Shown: piece by piece, positions 8,648-18,297 of the stretch | Numbering within the stretch: position 1 is the stretch's first letter | How the letters are laid out: the number at the start of each line of letters is the position of its first letter | Assembly: GCF_002019595.1 (NCBI RefSeq) | Contig: NZ_KV917369.1 | Location: 4,542,624-4,606,623, forward strand | Length of the DNA: 64,000 bases | Source of the DNA: Priestia abyssalis | GTDB taxonomy: Bacteria > Bacillota > Bacilli > Bacillales > Bacillaceae_H | Reading direction: 5' to 3' | The notes under the pieces: generated by a model | Told to the model about the DNA's origin: nothing | The model's database searches: none | The model's input: the letters and a program-made list of their open reading frames with translations, nothing else | Made by a program: the position numbers and the translations under genes

Positions 8648-10120
8648 TTATTGACTAAAAGATGAATCTGCTGCCGGTACGGAAACATTCGATTGTACAT
8701 CAATCTCCCAATCTCTTCCTACCGTAATCCCTAAATACTTTTCGTCGCTAGGGTCTTTAAGTTCTGCTTGCGAATATTTCGGAAACCACCAATATTTGGC
8801 TAACACATAATAGCAAACAGATCCAACAATAAAACCGACAATAAAAGAGTAGTTAGCCAACATATAAGAAGAGATTCCGCCTATAATCCAAGCGATGAAA
8901 CCCGCAACATTGACCCCTTTATAATAATGGTATTGACCTTCCTCCTCATATAAATCGATGACATTTACCCGGCGCTTACGGATTAAATAATAATCGGCAA
9001 ACAAGATTCCAACAATGGAAGATAAAATCCCTCCTATAACGAGCAAAGCAGGAATGATGATAGCGAATAGATTCCAAGGCTGCACAATACATCCGATAAA
9101 GCCGGCTATAAACACCCCTATCCAAAACGGAACTTTCGGGCCGCCTACATTGGAAAAAATCGTAGCTGCCGGAATTAAGTTAGCGGAAGTATTCGTCGAC
9201 CATTGGGCCAAAATGATCATTAACAGTAAAACACCGAGCACCATTCCTGTTGCCGCTTCTTGCAAGGCAACGACAGGATCGTAATTTTGTACGGCAATGT
9301 AAGATACTCCGCCGATAATGACCATGAAGGTTTGAGTAATCGGCAAGGCGACGACATTTCCGACAAGGGCAGATTTATTCCGTTTAAACCAGTTCGACTC
9401 GTACTGGGGTGCTTTAATGTAGCGTGAAAGAGACGGCATATCGGCAGCAAGCGTCGCCCAAAATCCCATATTGCTCATAATCACCACAACAAAAGCCGTT
9501 ACAGCCGCTCCTCCTGTCACAGGACTTTCAATCCATGCCCATACTTCCCGTCCTTGTGACAAAGCTTGATCAGATAACGTTGTGTACATCCATGCTGAAA
9601 TGATAATAATAATAGGTGCCGCCAAATCGGCAAAACGTTCAATCGCCTTAATTCCCAAAGCTGTATTGATTAACTGTAAAAGAGCAAAAATCAGAAAGCA
9701 AACAAACCAGTTATCATAGCCAAATAAAGCGTTTAAAATCCCATTCATTGCAGTGGATCCGAAATAGGTGTTAATTCCAAACCAGCATGATGCGGCAAGT
9801 CCGCGGACAATAGATGGGATATGGGTGCCAATCGTTCCAAAAGGAGCCCTCATATAAACGGGAAAAGACAGCCCGTGCTCAATTCCGATATCACCGATGA
9901 GGGTCATAAAAATGCCTATGGCAATCGAACCAATGATAGTAGCAAAAACAACCCATCCAAGAGAGAGGCTTTGTACACCGGCTCCTCCAATAGCGAATGC
10001 GGCTAATACGACTGCCATCCCTACCCATATAAGGGCAAATCCTAGCGTTCCGATTTTCTTGTCACCATGGGAAATGGGAAGCAAATCCGGTGACTTCAAA
10101 TAATTTGACTGTTTTTTCAT
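8648..10120 (-). CDS. NCS1 family nucleobase/allantoin-type permease
   Basis: Membrane importer of the nucleobase:cation symporter-1 family, likely bringing uracil, thymine or a related hydantoin/dihydropyrimidine into the cell. It has 490 residues with about 12 hydrophobic segments. NCS1 features include the N-terminal NYLKSPDLLPI segment, YMRAPFGTIGTHIP, the helix-break region GFWATLAADMPSLSRY, and the C-terminal YLIRKRRVNVIDLY. The start was placed at the ATG with GGGG eight bases upstream. It lies between dihydropyrimidinase and the 74-residue gene; B. subtilis PucI is the nearest named relative I recognise. Confidence 0.88.
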   Translation of the reverse strand: MKKQSNYLKSPDLLPISHGDKKIGTLGFALIWVGMAVVLAAFAIGGAGVQSLSLGWVVFATIIGSIAIGIFMTLIGDIGIEHGLSFPVYMRAPFGTIGTHIPSIVRGLAASCWFGINTYFGSTAMNGILNALFGYDNWFVCFLIFALLQLINTALGIKAIERFADLAAPIIIIISAWMYTTLSDQALSQGREVWAWIESPVTGGAAVTAFVVVIMSNMGFWATLAADMPSLSRYIKAPQYESNWFKRNKSALVGNVVALPITQTFMVIIGGVSYIAVQNYDPVVALQEAATGMVLGVLLLMIILAQWSTNTSANLIPAATIFSNVGGPKVPFWIGVFIAGFIGCIVQPWNLFAIIIPALLVIGGILSSIVGILFADYYLIRKRRVNVIDLYEEEGQYHYYKGVNVAGFIAWIIGGISSYMLANYSFIVGFIVGSVCYYVLAKYWWFPKYSQAELKDPSDEKYLGITVGRDWEIDVQSNVSVPAADSSFSQ

Positions 10121-10303
10121 AAACAGCACCCCTTCATTTTAAATGTTTATTTCAAAGCAAAAGCAACACCGTCTCTCCTGCACAAGAGAAAGATACCAAG
10201 AAAAGACACCTTTCTTTTGTTTTCTCTCTATTTCAAACGGAACTTCAGGACTATTGCTTCGACTAAATAAATCGAGTGCTAAAGGGGTGAAGAATTTACT
10301 CAT

Positions 10304-11722
10304 TTAAATGGTTAGTTTTTCATTTTCATTTATAACAGTTGATTGGCCGTATTTGGCACGTTTTAAGTAACGGCCGTATCCAGGCTGCCCAACGAATTGT
10401 TTATCCCGTATGACAAACTGGCCGCGGCATAATACGGAAACAGGTTCACCCGTTATTTTCATTCCTTCAAAGGCATTGTAATCGACAGCCATATGATGGG
10501 TGCTGGCGGAAATCGTTCGTTCTACATTTGGATCAAAAAGAATTAAATCGGCATCAGCTCCCACAGAAATGGTTCCTTTCTTCGGATATAAGCCGAATAG
10601 TTTCGCGATTCTTGTGGATGTAATATCAACAAATTGATTAAGCGTGATTCTCCCTTTCTTCACGCCTTCTGAAAACAGAATGCTCACCCGGTCCTCAATA
10701 ATAGGCCCTCCATTTGGAATTTTCGTGAAATCGTTCCGTCCCAGGTCCTTCTGTCCTTTAAAATCAAATGAGCATTGATCAGACCCTAACGTTTGCAGCT
10801 GACCATTTTTCAGGGCATTCCACAAAACGTCTTGATTCCACTTTTCACGCAGCGGAGGAGACCAAACATATTTGGCACCTTCAAAATTTGGCTTCTCCAG
10901 ATAGCTTTGATCAAGGACTAGATATTGCGGACATGTTTCTCCCCAAATATCCACACCTTTAGTTCTCGCTTCTGCAATACGTTCAACTGCTTCCGCGCAA
11001 GAAACATGGACAACATATAATTGGGAGCCCGCCAGCCCTGTCAATTGTGCCGCTCTTCCCGTTGCTTCTCCTTCTATTTCAGGTGGTCGTGTCAATGCGT
11101 GATAAATCGGTTCTGTTTTCCCCTCTTCCAGCGCTTTTTTCGTCAAATATTCAATGACGTCGCCATTTTCCGCATGAACCATGACCAAAGCACCTAAGTC
11201 TTTAGCAGCCACTAACGTTCTGAACAATGTTTGATCATCTGCCTGAAAGACATTTTTATATGCCATGAACACTTTAAAGGAAGTAATCCCCTCTTCATCA
11301 ATAACTTTTGGAAGCTCCTGCAGCACACTTTCGTTAATTTCTCCAATCATTAAATGAAATCCATAGTCGATGGCCGCTTTTCCTTTTGACTTTTTATGCC
11401 ACACATCAATGGAATTTTGTAAAGGCTCGCCTTTATTCGTTAAACAAAAATCAATGATTGTGGTGGTGCCGCCAAACGCAGCGGCAATGGTCCCTGTTTC
11501 AAAATCATCCTTTGTAACGGTCCCTCCAAACGGCATATCCAAATGTGTATGCGGATCAATTCCACCCGGGAATACATAGCATCCTTTTGCATCAATCACT
11601 TCACAGTTTCGTTCATCAAAATTTTTGCCTATGGCAGAGATCACTTCATTTTCAATTAAAAGATCGGCCTGATACGTATCGGAAGCCGTTACAATGACCC
11701 CGTTTTTGATGATTTTTTTCAT
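10304..11722 (-). CDS. hydA: dihydropyrimidinase (D-hydantoinase)
   Basis: Opens the ring of 5,6-dihydrouracil or dihydrothymine to N-carbamoyl-beta-alanine or its methyl homologue. It has 472 residues in a cyclic amidohydrolase fold. The binuclear metal ligands are visible: His58 and His60 (DPHTHLD), the carbamylated lysine Lys150 (SFKVFMAYKN), His183 (MVHAENG), His239 (YVVHVS) and Asp315 (LGSDQCSF). A start at the second Met is favoured because GGAGGAGA lies six bases before it. It follows preA by 15 bases, so product passes directly from PreTA to this enzyme. Confidence 0.94.
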   Translation of the reverse strand: MKKIIKNGVIVTASDTYQADLLIENEVISAIGKNFDERNCEVIDAKGCYVFPGGIDPHTHLDMPFGGTVTKDDFETGTIAAAFGGTTTIIDFCLTNKGEPLQNSIDVWHKKSKGKAAIDYGFHLMIGEINESVLQELPKVIDEEGITSFKVFMAYKNVFQADDQTLFRTLVAAKDLGALVMVHAENGDVIEYLTKKALEEGKTEPIYHALTRPPEIEGEATGRAAQLTGLAGSQLYVVHVSCAEAVERIAEARTKGVDIWGETCPQYLVLDQSYLEKPNFEGAKYVWSPPLREKWNQDVLWNALKNGQLQTLGSDQCSFDFKGQKDLGRNDFTKIPNGGPIIEDRVSILFSEGVKKGRITLNQFVDITSTRIAKLFGLYPKKGTISVGADADLILFDPNVERTISASTHHMAVDYNAFEGMKITGEPVSVLCRGQFVIRDKQFVGQPGYGRYLKRAKYGQSTVINENEKLTI

Positions 11723-11737
11723 ATGCAATCTCCTCCT

Positions 11738-13024
11738 TTATTTCAATGCATCTGCTTTGCATTCTGCCATCAAGCCAATAGCTGCCTGTCGTTCATTCCA
11801 TGTCATCGGCGGGTGCTCACTCGGCACTTCCACCATGGAAATGGCTCCGTCTACAGGACAAACAATAGAACATAAATTACAGCCGACACAGTCTTCTTCG
11901 CGTACCTGCAAATAATTTTTACCATTTGGATCTGTTAACATATCAATACATTGGTGAGAAGTATCTTCACATGAGATATGACACTTATTGCAGTTGATGC
12001 ACGTGTCCGGATCAATCCGGGCGACGACTTTATAGTTTAAGTCAAGATTGCCCCAGTCTGAATATTTAGGAACCGCCTTCCCGACAAGATCGGATACACT
12101 CGCTAGTCCTCTTTCATCCAAATAATGGTTCAATCCGTCAATCATATCTTCTACGATTCGGAAACCGTGATGCATGGCTGCCGTACAAACTTGAACACCA
12201 GCCGCTCCCATGAGCATAAATTCTACTGCATCACGCCAATTGGAAACGCCGCCCATCCCGGAAATCGGAACATTGATTCTTGGATTACGGGCACACTCTG
12301 CCACCATATTTAATGCAATCGGTTTGACTGCCGGTCCGCAGTACCCGCCGTGAGCCCCTTTGCCCGCTACGTGCGGAATCGTATTCCACGAATCGATATC
12401 TACTCCTGCTAAACTATTGATTGTATTAATCATGCTGACAGCGTCCGCACCGCCTTGAACGGCCGCTTCCGCTGTTACCGTAATATCTGTGATATTTGGA
12501 GTCAGCTTGACGATAACAGGGGTTGCAGCTACTTCCTTCGCCCAATACGTTTGTTTCTCCACAAGAGCAGGCACTTGTCCTGAAGCGGCCCCCATCCCGC
12601 GCTCCGCCATGCCATGAGGACAGCCGAAGTTTAATTCAAGTCCATCAACTCCCACATCCTCTACTCTTTTTACAATCTCATGCCATTTCTCCTGCTTTGG
12701 CTCCACCATTAATGAAGCGATAATGGCATGATTTGGGAAACGTTTTTTCGTTTCATAAATTTCCTTTAAATTCACTTCTAATGGTCGGTCTGTAATTAAT
12801 TCAATATTATTGAATCCGGCTACTCTTTGGCCGTTAAAGCTAACTGCTGCAAATCGAGAGGATACATTCAAAATCGGATCTCCCAACGTCTTCCACACGG
12901 CTCCTCCCCAGCCTGCCTCAAAAGCTCTTTGTACTTGATAACCAGAATTGGTCGGCGGCGCGGATGCAAGCCAAAATGGATTTGGTGATTGAATCCCAGC
13001 TAAATTGATACGTAAATCTGCCAT
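11738..13024 (-). CDS. preA: NAD-dependent dihydropyrimidine dehydrogenase subunit PreA
   Basis: Catalytic FMN subunit that reduces uracil or thymine to the 5,6-dihydro form (reversible), paired with PreT. Of its 428 residues, the N-terminal two-thirds form a dihydroorotate-dehydrogenase-like barrel (LAGIQSPNPFWLASAPPT, LNFGCPHGM, NTINSLAG, ISGMGGV). The C-terminus carries two 4Fe-4S clusters, CINCNKCHISC and CVGCNLCSIVCP. The gene lies 23 bases after preT and before dihydropyrimidinase, the usual order of bacterial reductive pyrimidine catabolism. Confidence 0.95.
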   Translation of the reverse strand: MADLRINLAGIQSPNPFWLASAPPTNSGYQVQRAFEAGWGGAVWKTLGDPILNVSSRFAAVSFNGQRVAGFNNIELITDRPLEVNLKEIYETKKRFPNHAIIASLMVEPKQEKWHEIVKRVEDVGVDGLELNFGCPHGMAERGMGAASGQVPALVEKQTYWAKEVAATPVIVKLTPNITDITVTAEAAVQGGADAVSMINTINSLAGVDIDSWNTIPHVAGKGAHGGYCGPAVKPIALNMVAECARNPRINVPISGMGGVSNWRDAVEFMLMGAAGVQVCTAAMHHGFRIVEDMIDGLNHYLDERGLASVSDLVGKAVPKYSDWGNLDLNYKVVARIDPDTCINCNKCHISCEDTSHQCIDMLTDPNGKNYLQVREEDCVGCNLCSIVCPVDGAISMVEVPSEHPPMTWNERQAAIGLMAECKADALK

Positions 13025-13047
13025 ACTAATTCCCCTCCCTTTTATGG

Positions 13048-14418
13048 TTAAGCCATTTCCACTTCTTCAGCGGCAAAACGATGAATCGCATAAGCCGTAT
13101 CTTTTCCTTGTTGGGCCGCCGTAACAACCATCGCTTCCCCTTGACCTTTGCCGAAAATAACATCCCCGCAAGCAAATACTTTCGGATTGGATGTTTGTAA
13201 TGTATCTAGATTCACCTTCACGACGCCATAGTCGTGCTGGAGATCAAACTCTTCAATTAATCCTATATGGCGATTTTGACCAATCGCCTTAATGACCGCA
13301 TCTACCTCTAACACGAACTCGGACCCTTCAATCGGCACAGGACGCCTTCTGCCATCTGCTCCCGGCTCCCCAAGACTCATTTGGATACATTCAATTTGCT
13401 TTACTTTGCCATTTTCATCTCCGATGACGCGCTTAGGGGCAGTCAGCCAGCGAAACTCGACACCATCTTGTTTCGCAAACTCATATTCAAAATCATACGC
13501 TGTCATTTCATCAACTGTACGTCTATATAAGATTTTGACATTATCAGCTCCTAAACGCATAGAACAGGTCGCAGCATCAATGGCCGTATTTCCGGCCCCT
13601 ATGACAACGGCCCGGCTGCCCGCAAAATCAACTGACAGAGGTTTCGTTTTCGTGTCTTTCACAAATTCGATAGCATCGTATACCCCATCTAGATGCTCTC
13701 CTTCAATTCCAAGATTCGGCACTTCTGCCATTCCGATAGCCAGCACTACAAAATCGTATTCTTCCATGATTTCTTTAGCAGAAATATCTTTGCCGACTCT
13801 CGTATTCGTGCGTATCTCTACATCAAGTCCTTTTACCTGATTAACCTCCCAATAGGAAATCTGCTTTGGTAAACGAAACGATACGATACCATATGTGTTC
13901 AGGCCTCCAGCTTCTTCCTCCGCTTCAAATATCGTGGCACCGTATCCCAATCTGGCAAGCTCCCTCGCAGCTGAAAGACCTGCAGGCCCTCCGCCCACTA
14001 TCGCAACTTTCTTTCCGTTCGCTTCCCCCTTGGAGAACAGTACTTGTTCATTTTGGATGGCCCAATCTGTGGCATAACGCTGAAGGTCACCAATCATGAT
14101 CGGCTTTGTAGCATCATTTAAAACACATGCTCCCTCACATAGTTCTTCTGTCGGACAGACTCGTGAACAGCTAGCACCGACAGGATTGGATAACATGATC
14201 GTGCGAGCGGACCCTTTTAAATTTCCAGATGCAATCTTTTTAATAAAACTAGGAATATCGATGCTCGTAGGACAAGCCTTAATACAGGGAGCATCATAAC
14301 AGAATAGACATCGATTCGCTTCTTCAAGTGCCTCACGGGCTGTCAGTCCTTTTTTCACCTCTCTGAAATTTTCGATTAAGTCTTTTGGAGAAAGAGATTC
14401 TTTATAAGCTTGCTTCAA
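13048..14418 (-). CDS. preT: NAD-dependent dihydropyrimidine dehydrogenase subunit PreT
   Basis: Electron-transfer subunit passing electrons from NAD(P)H through FAD and Fe-S clusters to PreA. It has about 456 residues. The N-terminal Fe-S domain has CLFCYDAPCIKACP and CSRVCPTEELCEGAC. FAD binding is at VAIVGGGPAGLSAARELA, and a second nucleotide site is at AVVIGAGNTAIDAA. The GltD-like C-terminal motif VFACGDVIFGKG is present. The chosen start is a TTG at 14418, nine bases after AGGAGG; an upstream in-frame TTG at 14442 has no site. It is the first gene of the operon, behind a cre site. Confidence 0.93.
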   Translation of the reverse strand: MKQAYKESLSPKDLIENFREVKKGLTAREALEEANRCLFCYDAPCIKACPTSIDIPSFIKKIASGNLKGSARTIMLSNPVGASCSRVCPTEELCEGACVLNDATKPIMIGDLQRYATDWAIQNEQVLFSKGEANGKKVAIVGGGPAGLSAARELARLGYGATIFEAEEEAGGLNTYGIVSFRLPKQISYWEVNQVKGLDVEIRTNTRVGKDISAKEIMEEYDFVVLAIGMAEVPNLGIEGEHLDGVYDAIEFVKDTKTKPLSVDFAGSRAVVIGAGNTAIDAATCSMRLGADNVKILYRRTVDEMTAYDFEYEFAKQDGVEFRWLTAPKRVIGDENGKVKQIECIQMSLGEPGADGRRRPVPIEGSEFVLEVDAVIKAIGQNRHIGLIEEFDLQHDYGVVKVNLDTLQTSNPKVFACGDVIFGKGQGEAMVVTAAQQGKDTAYAIHRFAAEEVEMA

Positions 14419-14756
14419 TTCAATCAACCTCCTTATTTTCAAAGAGCATAGCCAAACGATTTGAAAAAGTGTCTTGTAAAATGAGGATTAAGCGGAAGAA
14501 CTATATAAATTGAACCCTTGCAGGCCTATTCAAGTTGTTTGGATGACGGAATGACCAATTGTAATATATTTCCATTCAGATGAAGATGTATAGAGTAATC
14601 AAGTGGAATGTATATAAGAAAAATGGCGGAAACAAAACAATTATTTTTTTAGTAGATTTCTAGATACTGTTCCACTGCAAGGAAACATTGATCACCTACT
14701 TCCGGATACACCTTCAATTTTACATTTTATATTTTGCTTCCCCTCACCTTCTTTTT

Positions 14757-14770
14757 TGTAAGCGCTTACA
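14757..14770. promoter_or_regulatory. CcpA catabolite-response element (cre)
   Basis: TGTAAGCGCTTACA is a perfect 14-bp palindrome fitting the CcpA cre consensus. It lies about 340 bases upstream of preT in the 570-bp gap between yqjE and preT, the only long non-coding stretch before the pyrimidine operon. The placement suggests carbon catabolite control of pyrimidine degradation. The preT promoter itself could not be picked with confidence; the rest of 14419-14920 is A/T-rich with no gene. Confidence 0.8.
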
Positions 14771-14929
14771 GTTTTTTATTACTTCAAAATCTAGCATTAC
14801 GTTTTATACACTTCAAAAAAATCTAAAAATTCAGAAGTTATTTTTATTGTACGTGCCCCGCTTACATCTTACACTATACAAATTGTCAAAACTTCCATCT
14901 GTTTTTTTGACCATAATGTAAAAAGAAAG

Positions 14930-14973
14930 AGGATGTGCCCAAAGGGTACAAAGTAACCCTTTGGGCACATCCT
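14930..14973. repeat. hairpin repeat, copy 3 (hairpin A only); also possible yqjE terminator
   Basis: Perfect 18-bp arms AGGATGTGCCCAAAGGGT (14930-14947) and complement (14956-14973) with loop ACAAAGTA, followed by CCTCCTGAC. The AGGATG arm start and the CCTCCTGA after the stem match copies 1 and 2, but hairpin B is missing. It lies 40 bases beyond the yqjE stop, oriented against yqjE. Confidence 0.7.
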
Positions 14974-15012
14974 CCTGACAAAAACTGTTATGCTTTCATT
15001 TACAGTCTATGT

Positions 15013-16134
15013 TTATTGATCTGTTACTTCTTTAATAATCGATAAAACCACTTCTGCCGTTTTAACCAGTTCTTCAATTGGCATTTTTTCGTTTGTGGTG
15101 TGAATATCTTCGTAACCAACAGCCAGGTTTACGGTTGGAATTCCGAATCCAGCAATTACATTGGCATCGCTTCCGCCGCCGCTCGTTAATAGACGAGGCT
15201 CGCGTCCAAGTTTTGTTACAGCTTTTTTCGCTACCTCAACAACATGGTCTCCATCTGCAAACTTAAATCCAGGATACATGACTTGGATATCCACTTCGAC
15301 TTTTCCGCCCATTTCTTTTGCGGTCATTTCGAAAGCATTTTTCATTTTTTGAACTTGAGCTTCCATCTTTTCAGGCACTAATGAGCGTGCTTCCGCTAAA
15401 ATATGCACATGGTCACATACGATATTCGTTTGAGTCCCGCCTTCAAAACGGCCGATGTTCGCTGTCGTTTCTTCATCGATACGGCCCAACGGCATTTTAG
15501 CAATGGCTTTTGCCGCTAATGTAATAGCTGAAATTCCTTTTTCAGGCGCAACACCAGCGTGAGCGGTTTTACCATACACAGTTGCTTTTACTTTTGCCTG
15601 TGTTGGAGCTGCTACAATAATGTCTCCCACCTTGCCGTCACTATCGAGCGCATATCCGAATTTAGCCGTTACCATAGCAGGATCCATTGCCTTTGCTCCT
15701 ACTAAACCGGATTCCTCGCCAACCGTAATGATGAATTGAATCGTACCATGTTCAATGTTAGTTTCTTTTAACACTTGAATGGCTTCGAGCATGGCAGCCA
15801 ACCCTGCTTTATCATCGGCACCCAAAATGGTCGTACCATCTGTTACGATATAGCCGTCTTTAATTGATGGTTTAATGCCTTTTCCTGGTACGACTGTGTC
15901 CATATGCGATGTAAAGTAAATCGGATCTACATTTTCTTTCGTTCCTGCTAATGTACAAATTAAGTTACCTGCTCCATGGCCTGTTACAGAAGTCGTATCA
16001 TCCTCTACTACATTTACACCGAGTGCCGTAAACTTTTCTTTTAGTACTTTTGCAATTTCTGTTTCATATTTCGTTTCAGAATCTACTTGAACTAATTCTA
16101 AAAATAAATCGACTAATCGTTGTTGATTAACCAT
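15013..16134 (-). CDS. yqjE: M20 family tripeptidase/aminopeptidase YqjE
   Basis: Zinc metallopeptidase of the PepT-like M20 family, cytoplasmic, releasing N-terminal amino acids from short peptides. It has 373 residues with metal residues His77 and Asp79 (FTSHMDTVV), Asp107 (GADDKAG), the catalytic Glu pair near 140 (TVGEESGLVG) and a C-terminal His (YEDIHTTNEKM). It follows yqjD by 27 bases, as in B. subtilis where yqjC-yqjD-yqjE are adjacent. The exact substrate is not shown by the sequence. Confidence 0.9.
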   Translation of the reverse strand: MVNQQRLVDLFLELVQVDSETKYETEIAKVLKEKFTALGVNVVEDDTTSVTGHGAGNLICTLAGTKENVDPIYFTSHMDTVVPGKGIKPSIKDGYIVTDGTTILGADDKAGLAAMLEAIQVLKETNIEHGTIQFIITVGEESGLVGAKAMDPAMVTAKFGYALDSDGKVGDIIVAAPTQAKVKATVYGKTAHAGVAPEKGISAITLAAKAIAKMPLGRIDEETTANIGRFEGGTQTNIVCDHVHILAEARSLVPEKMEAQVQKMKNAFEMTAKEMGGKVEVDIQVMYPGFKFADGDHVVEVAKKAVTKLGREPRLLTSGGGSDANVIAGFGIPTVNLAVGYEDIHTTNEKMPIEELVKTAEVVLSIIKEVTDQ

Positions 16135-16161
16135 TATGTATCCCTCCAGAAGTCGTAAAAA

Positions 16162-17712
16162 TTAAAGCGGGATGTTGCCGTGTTTTTTCTTTGGACGGTC
16201 TTCTTGTTTGTTTCGCAACATCTCCAAAGCTTGAATAAGTTTTATTCTCGTATCGCGCGGATCAATTACATCATCGACCATTCCAAGTTTAGCTGCCACA
16301 TACGGATTAGCGAATTTCTCACGGTATTCCTCAATCTTTTGCGATCTTGTCACGTCAGGGTTTTCACTGTTTTGAATTTCTTGGGCAAAGATGATATTGG
16401 CTGCTCCTTGCGGTCCCATTACCGCTATTTCAGCATTAGGCCAAGCATACACAATATCAGCTCCAATTGATTTACTGTTTAAAGCAACGTATGCACCGCC
16501 GTATGCTTTCCGTAAAATGACTGTAATTTTCGGGACCGTCGCTTCGGAATACGCATATAAAATTTTAGCCCCGTGGCGAATGATTCCTCCATGTTCCTGC
16601 TTAACACCCGGAAAAAATCCCGTTACATCTTCAAATGTAAGAAGCGGAATATTGAAAGAGTCGCAAAAACGGATAAAGCGAGCGGCTTTATCAGAAGAAT
16701 TAATGTCTAAACCTCCTGCCATCACTTTCGGTTGATTGCAAACCAATCCGACTACTTCCCCGTTGATCCTTGCCAGACCGACTACAATATTTTTGGCAAA
16801 GTCTCTCTGAACTTCCAAAAACGAATGTTCATCAACCACGTGCGTGATGACATTTCGTACATCATATGGCCTCACCGCATCAAAAGGTACTGCATCTGCT
16901 AAATCAGGGCGATAATGCCCATTCTGTTCTGATGTGCCAAAAGGCGGCTTTTCTCCATTATTTTGCGGCAAATAACTTAACAATAACCGTACTTTTTCCA
17001 GTACCTCTTTTTCTGTTTCCCCTGAAAAGTGGGCATTTCCGCTAATTTCATTATGTACATTCGCCCCGCCAAGGTTTTCCGCTGTAATTTTCTCTCCTGT
17101 TACCGTTTCAATCACCTTTGGACCCGTAATAAACATCTGACTTGTTTTTTCTACCATAAAAACGAAATCAGTAATCGCCGGTGAATACACGGCTCCTCCG
17201 GCACACGGTCCCATAATAACAGAGATTTGCGGAATAACGCCTGAATAAATCGAATTGCGATAAAAAATTTGACCGTATCCATCTAATGATACCACACCTT
17301 CTTGAATGCGTGCTCCTCCGGAATCGTTCAAGCCGATAAATGGTGTTCCTGTTTTCGCCGCTAAATCCATAACGTAAGCAATTTTTTTTGCATGCATTTC
17401 CCCTAATGCACCGCCAAATACGGTAAAATCTTGAGAGAATAAATAAATGGGGCGCCCATGAACTTTTCCGTATCCCGTTACGACTCCATCCCCTGGTCCT
17501 TTTTTGTCTTTTAATCCAAAGTCATTGCACCGATGCTCAATAAAAGGATTCAGCTCAACAAAGCTTCCTTCATCCACCAATAAATCAATCCGTTCACGAG
17601 CTGTAAGTTTTCCTTTTTCATGCTGTTTTTCAATTCTTTTGTCACCGCCGCCCAGTTCCACTTCACGCCGATAGTCATATAAGTCATTGATTTTGTCATA
17701 CATATCAATCAT
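16162..17712 (-). CDS. yqjD: acyl-CoA carboxylase carboxyltransferase subunit (probable propionyl-CoA/methylmalonyl-CoA type)
   Basis: Biotin-dependent carboxyltransferase moving CO2 between carboxybiotin and an acyl-CoA, probably propionyl-CoA. It has 516 residues with paired crotonase-like domains: GARIQEGV and MGPCAGGAVYSPA in the first half, GFFPGVKQEHGGIIRHGAK and KAYGGAYVAL in the second. The ATG at 17712 has AGGGGG nine bases upstream and overlaps the mce stop by eight bases, so the two are translationally coupled. No biotin carboxylase or biotin carrier lies next to it, so partners must come from elsewhere (for example AccC/AccB at 52-54 kb) or the enzyme works as a decarboxylase subunit. 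Confidence 0.9.
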   Translation of the reverse strand: MIDMYDKINDLYDYRREVELGGGDKRIEKQHEKGKLTARERIDLLVDEGSFVELNPFIEHRCNDFGLKDKKGPGDGVVTGYGKVHGRPIYLFSQDFTVFGGALGEMHAKKIAYVMDLAAKTGTPFIGLNDSGGARIQEGVVSLDGYGQIFYRNSIYSGVIPQISVIMGPCAGGAVYSPAITDFVFMVEKTSQMFITGPKVIETVTGEKITAENLGGANVHNEISGNAHFSGETEKEVLEKVRLLLSYLPQNNGEKPPFGTSEQNGHYRPDLADAVPFDAVRPYDVRNVITHVVDEHSFLEVQRDFAKNIVVGLARINGEVVGLVCNQPKVMAGGLDINSSDKAARFIRFCDSFNIPLLTFEDVTGFFPGVKQEHGGIIRHGAKILYAYSEATVPKITVILRKAYGGAYVALNSKSIGADIVYAWPNAEIAVMGPQGAANIIFAQEIQNSENPDVTRSQKIEEYREKFANPYVAAKLGMVDDVIDPRDTRIKLIQALEMLRNKQEDRPKKKHGNIPL

Positions 17713-18130
17713 CGTGAACGTCCCCCTTTTTCTCTTTTTCACACAATTCATACAAAACTCCACCGCACGATTTTGGGTGAACAAAAGCAATATTTGCTCC
17801 TCCTGCTCCCTTTCTTGCTTTCATATCAATCATCTGAATTCCCTCAGACTGAAGCTGTTCAATTCTCTCCTCAATAGAGGTCACACCCAATGCAACATGG
17901 TGAATGCCTTCTCCTTTATTCTCGATAAAACGGTGGATGGGACTTTCGTTTGACGTCGGTTCCAATAACTCGATTTTCGTTTCACCCACTTGCAAGAATG
18001 CGACCTTCACTTTTTGTGATTCCACCACCTCAATTCCTTTAAGCGGCATTTTCAACACGTCTACATACAACGGTAAAGCGCTTTCTATTGAGCGAACCGC
18101 AATACCGATATGATCAACTTTTTCCACCAT
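17705..18130 (-). CDS. mce: methylmalonyl-CoA epimerase
   Basis: Interconverts (S)- and (R)-methylmalonyl-CoA, linking propionyl-CoA carboxylation to the B12 mutase. It has 141 residues in a vicinal-oxygen-chelate (glyoxalase) fold, with metal-binding His in VDHIGIAV near the N-terminus, a further His in GEGIHHVALGV, and a C-terminal Glu in GVLYELCEK. The ATG at 18130 is preceded by AAGGTG; longer in-frame starts have no site and add an unconserved stretch. It is coupled to yqjD; the partner mutase genes are 6 kb away at 24.3-28.6 kb. Confidence 0.93.
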   Translation of the reverse strand: MVEKVDHIGIAVRSIESALPLYVDVLKMPLKGIEVVESQKVKVAFLQVGETKIELLEPTSNESPIHRFIENKGEGIHHVALGVTSIEERIEQLQSEGIQMIDMKARKGAGGANIAFVHPKSCGGVLYELCEKEKKGDVHDD

Positions 18131-18297
18131 GTTGTTCACCTTCCCTTTTTCAGCCGTTTGCATATCACTATATCCATTCTTCAAAAAATTACAATTTCCT
18201 TCAATTTTCAAATAGTTATCCGTAAAAGGGGCTTGCCTTGTATCCTTTTATAAATCGATATAAAATATGGATAGGAACTCATGAGGGAGAGAGTAAA

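Noticed and set aside
13292-13840. Plus-strand open frame of 182 codons
   Set aside because: Exact antisense shadow of preT; Ser/Thr/Pro-rich translation with no domain.
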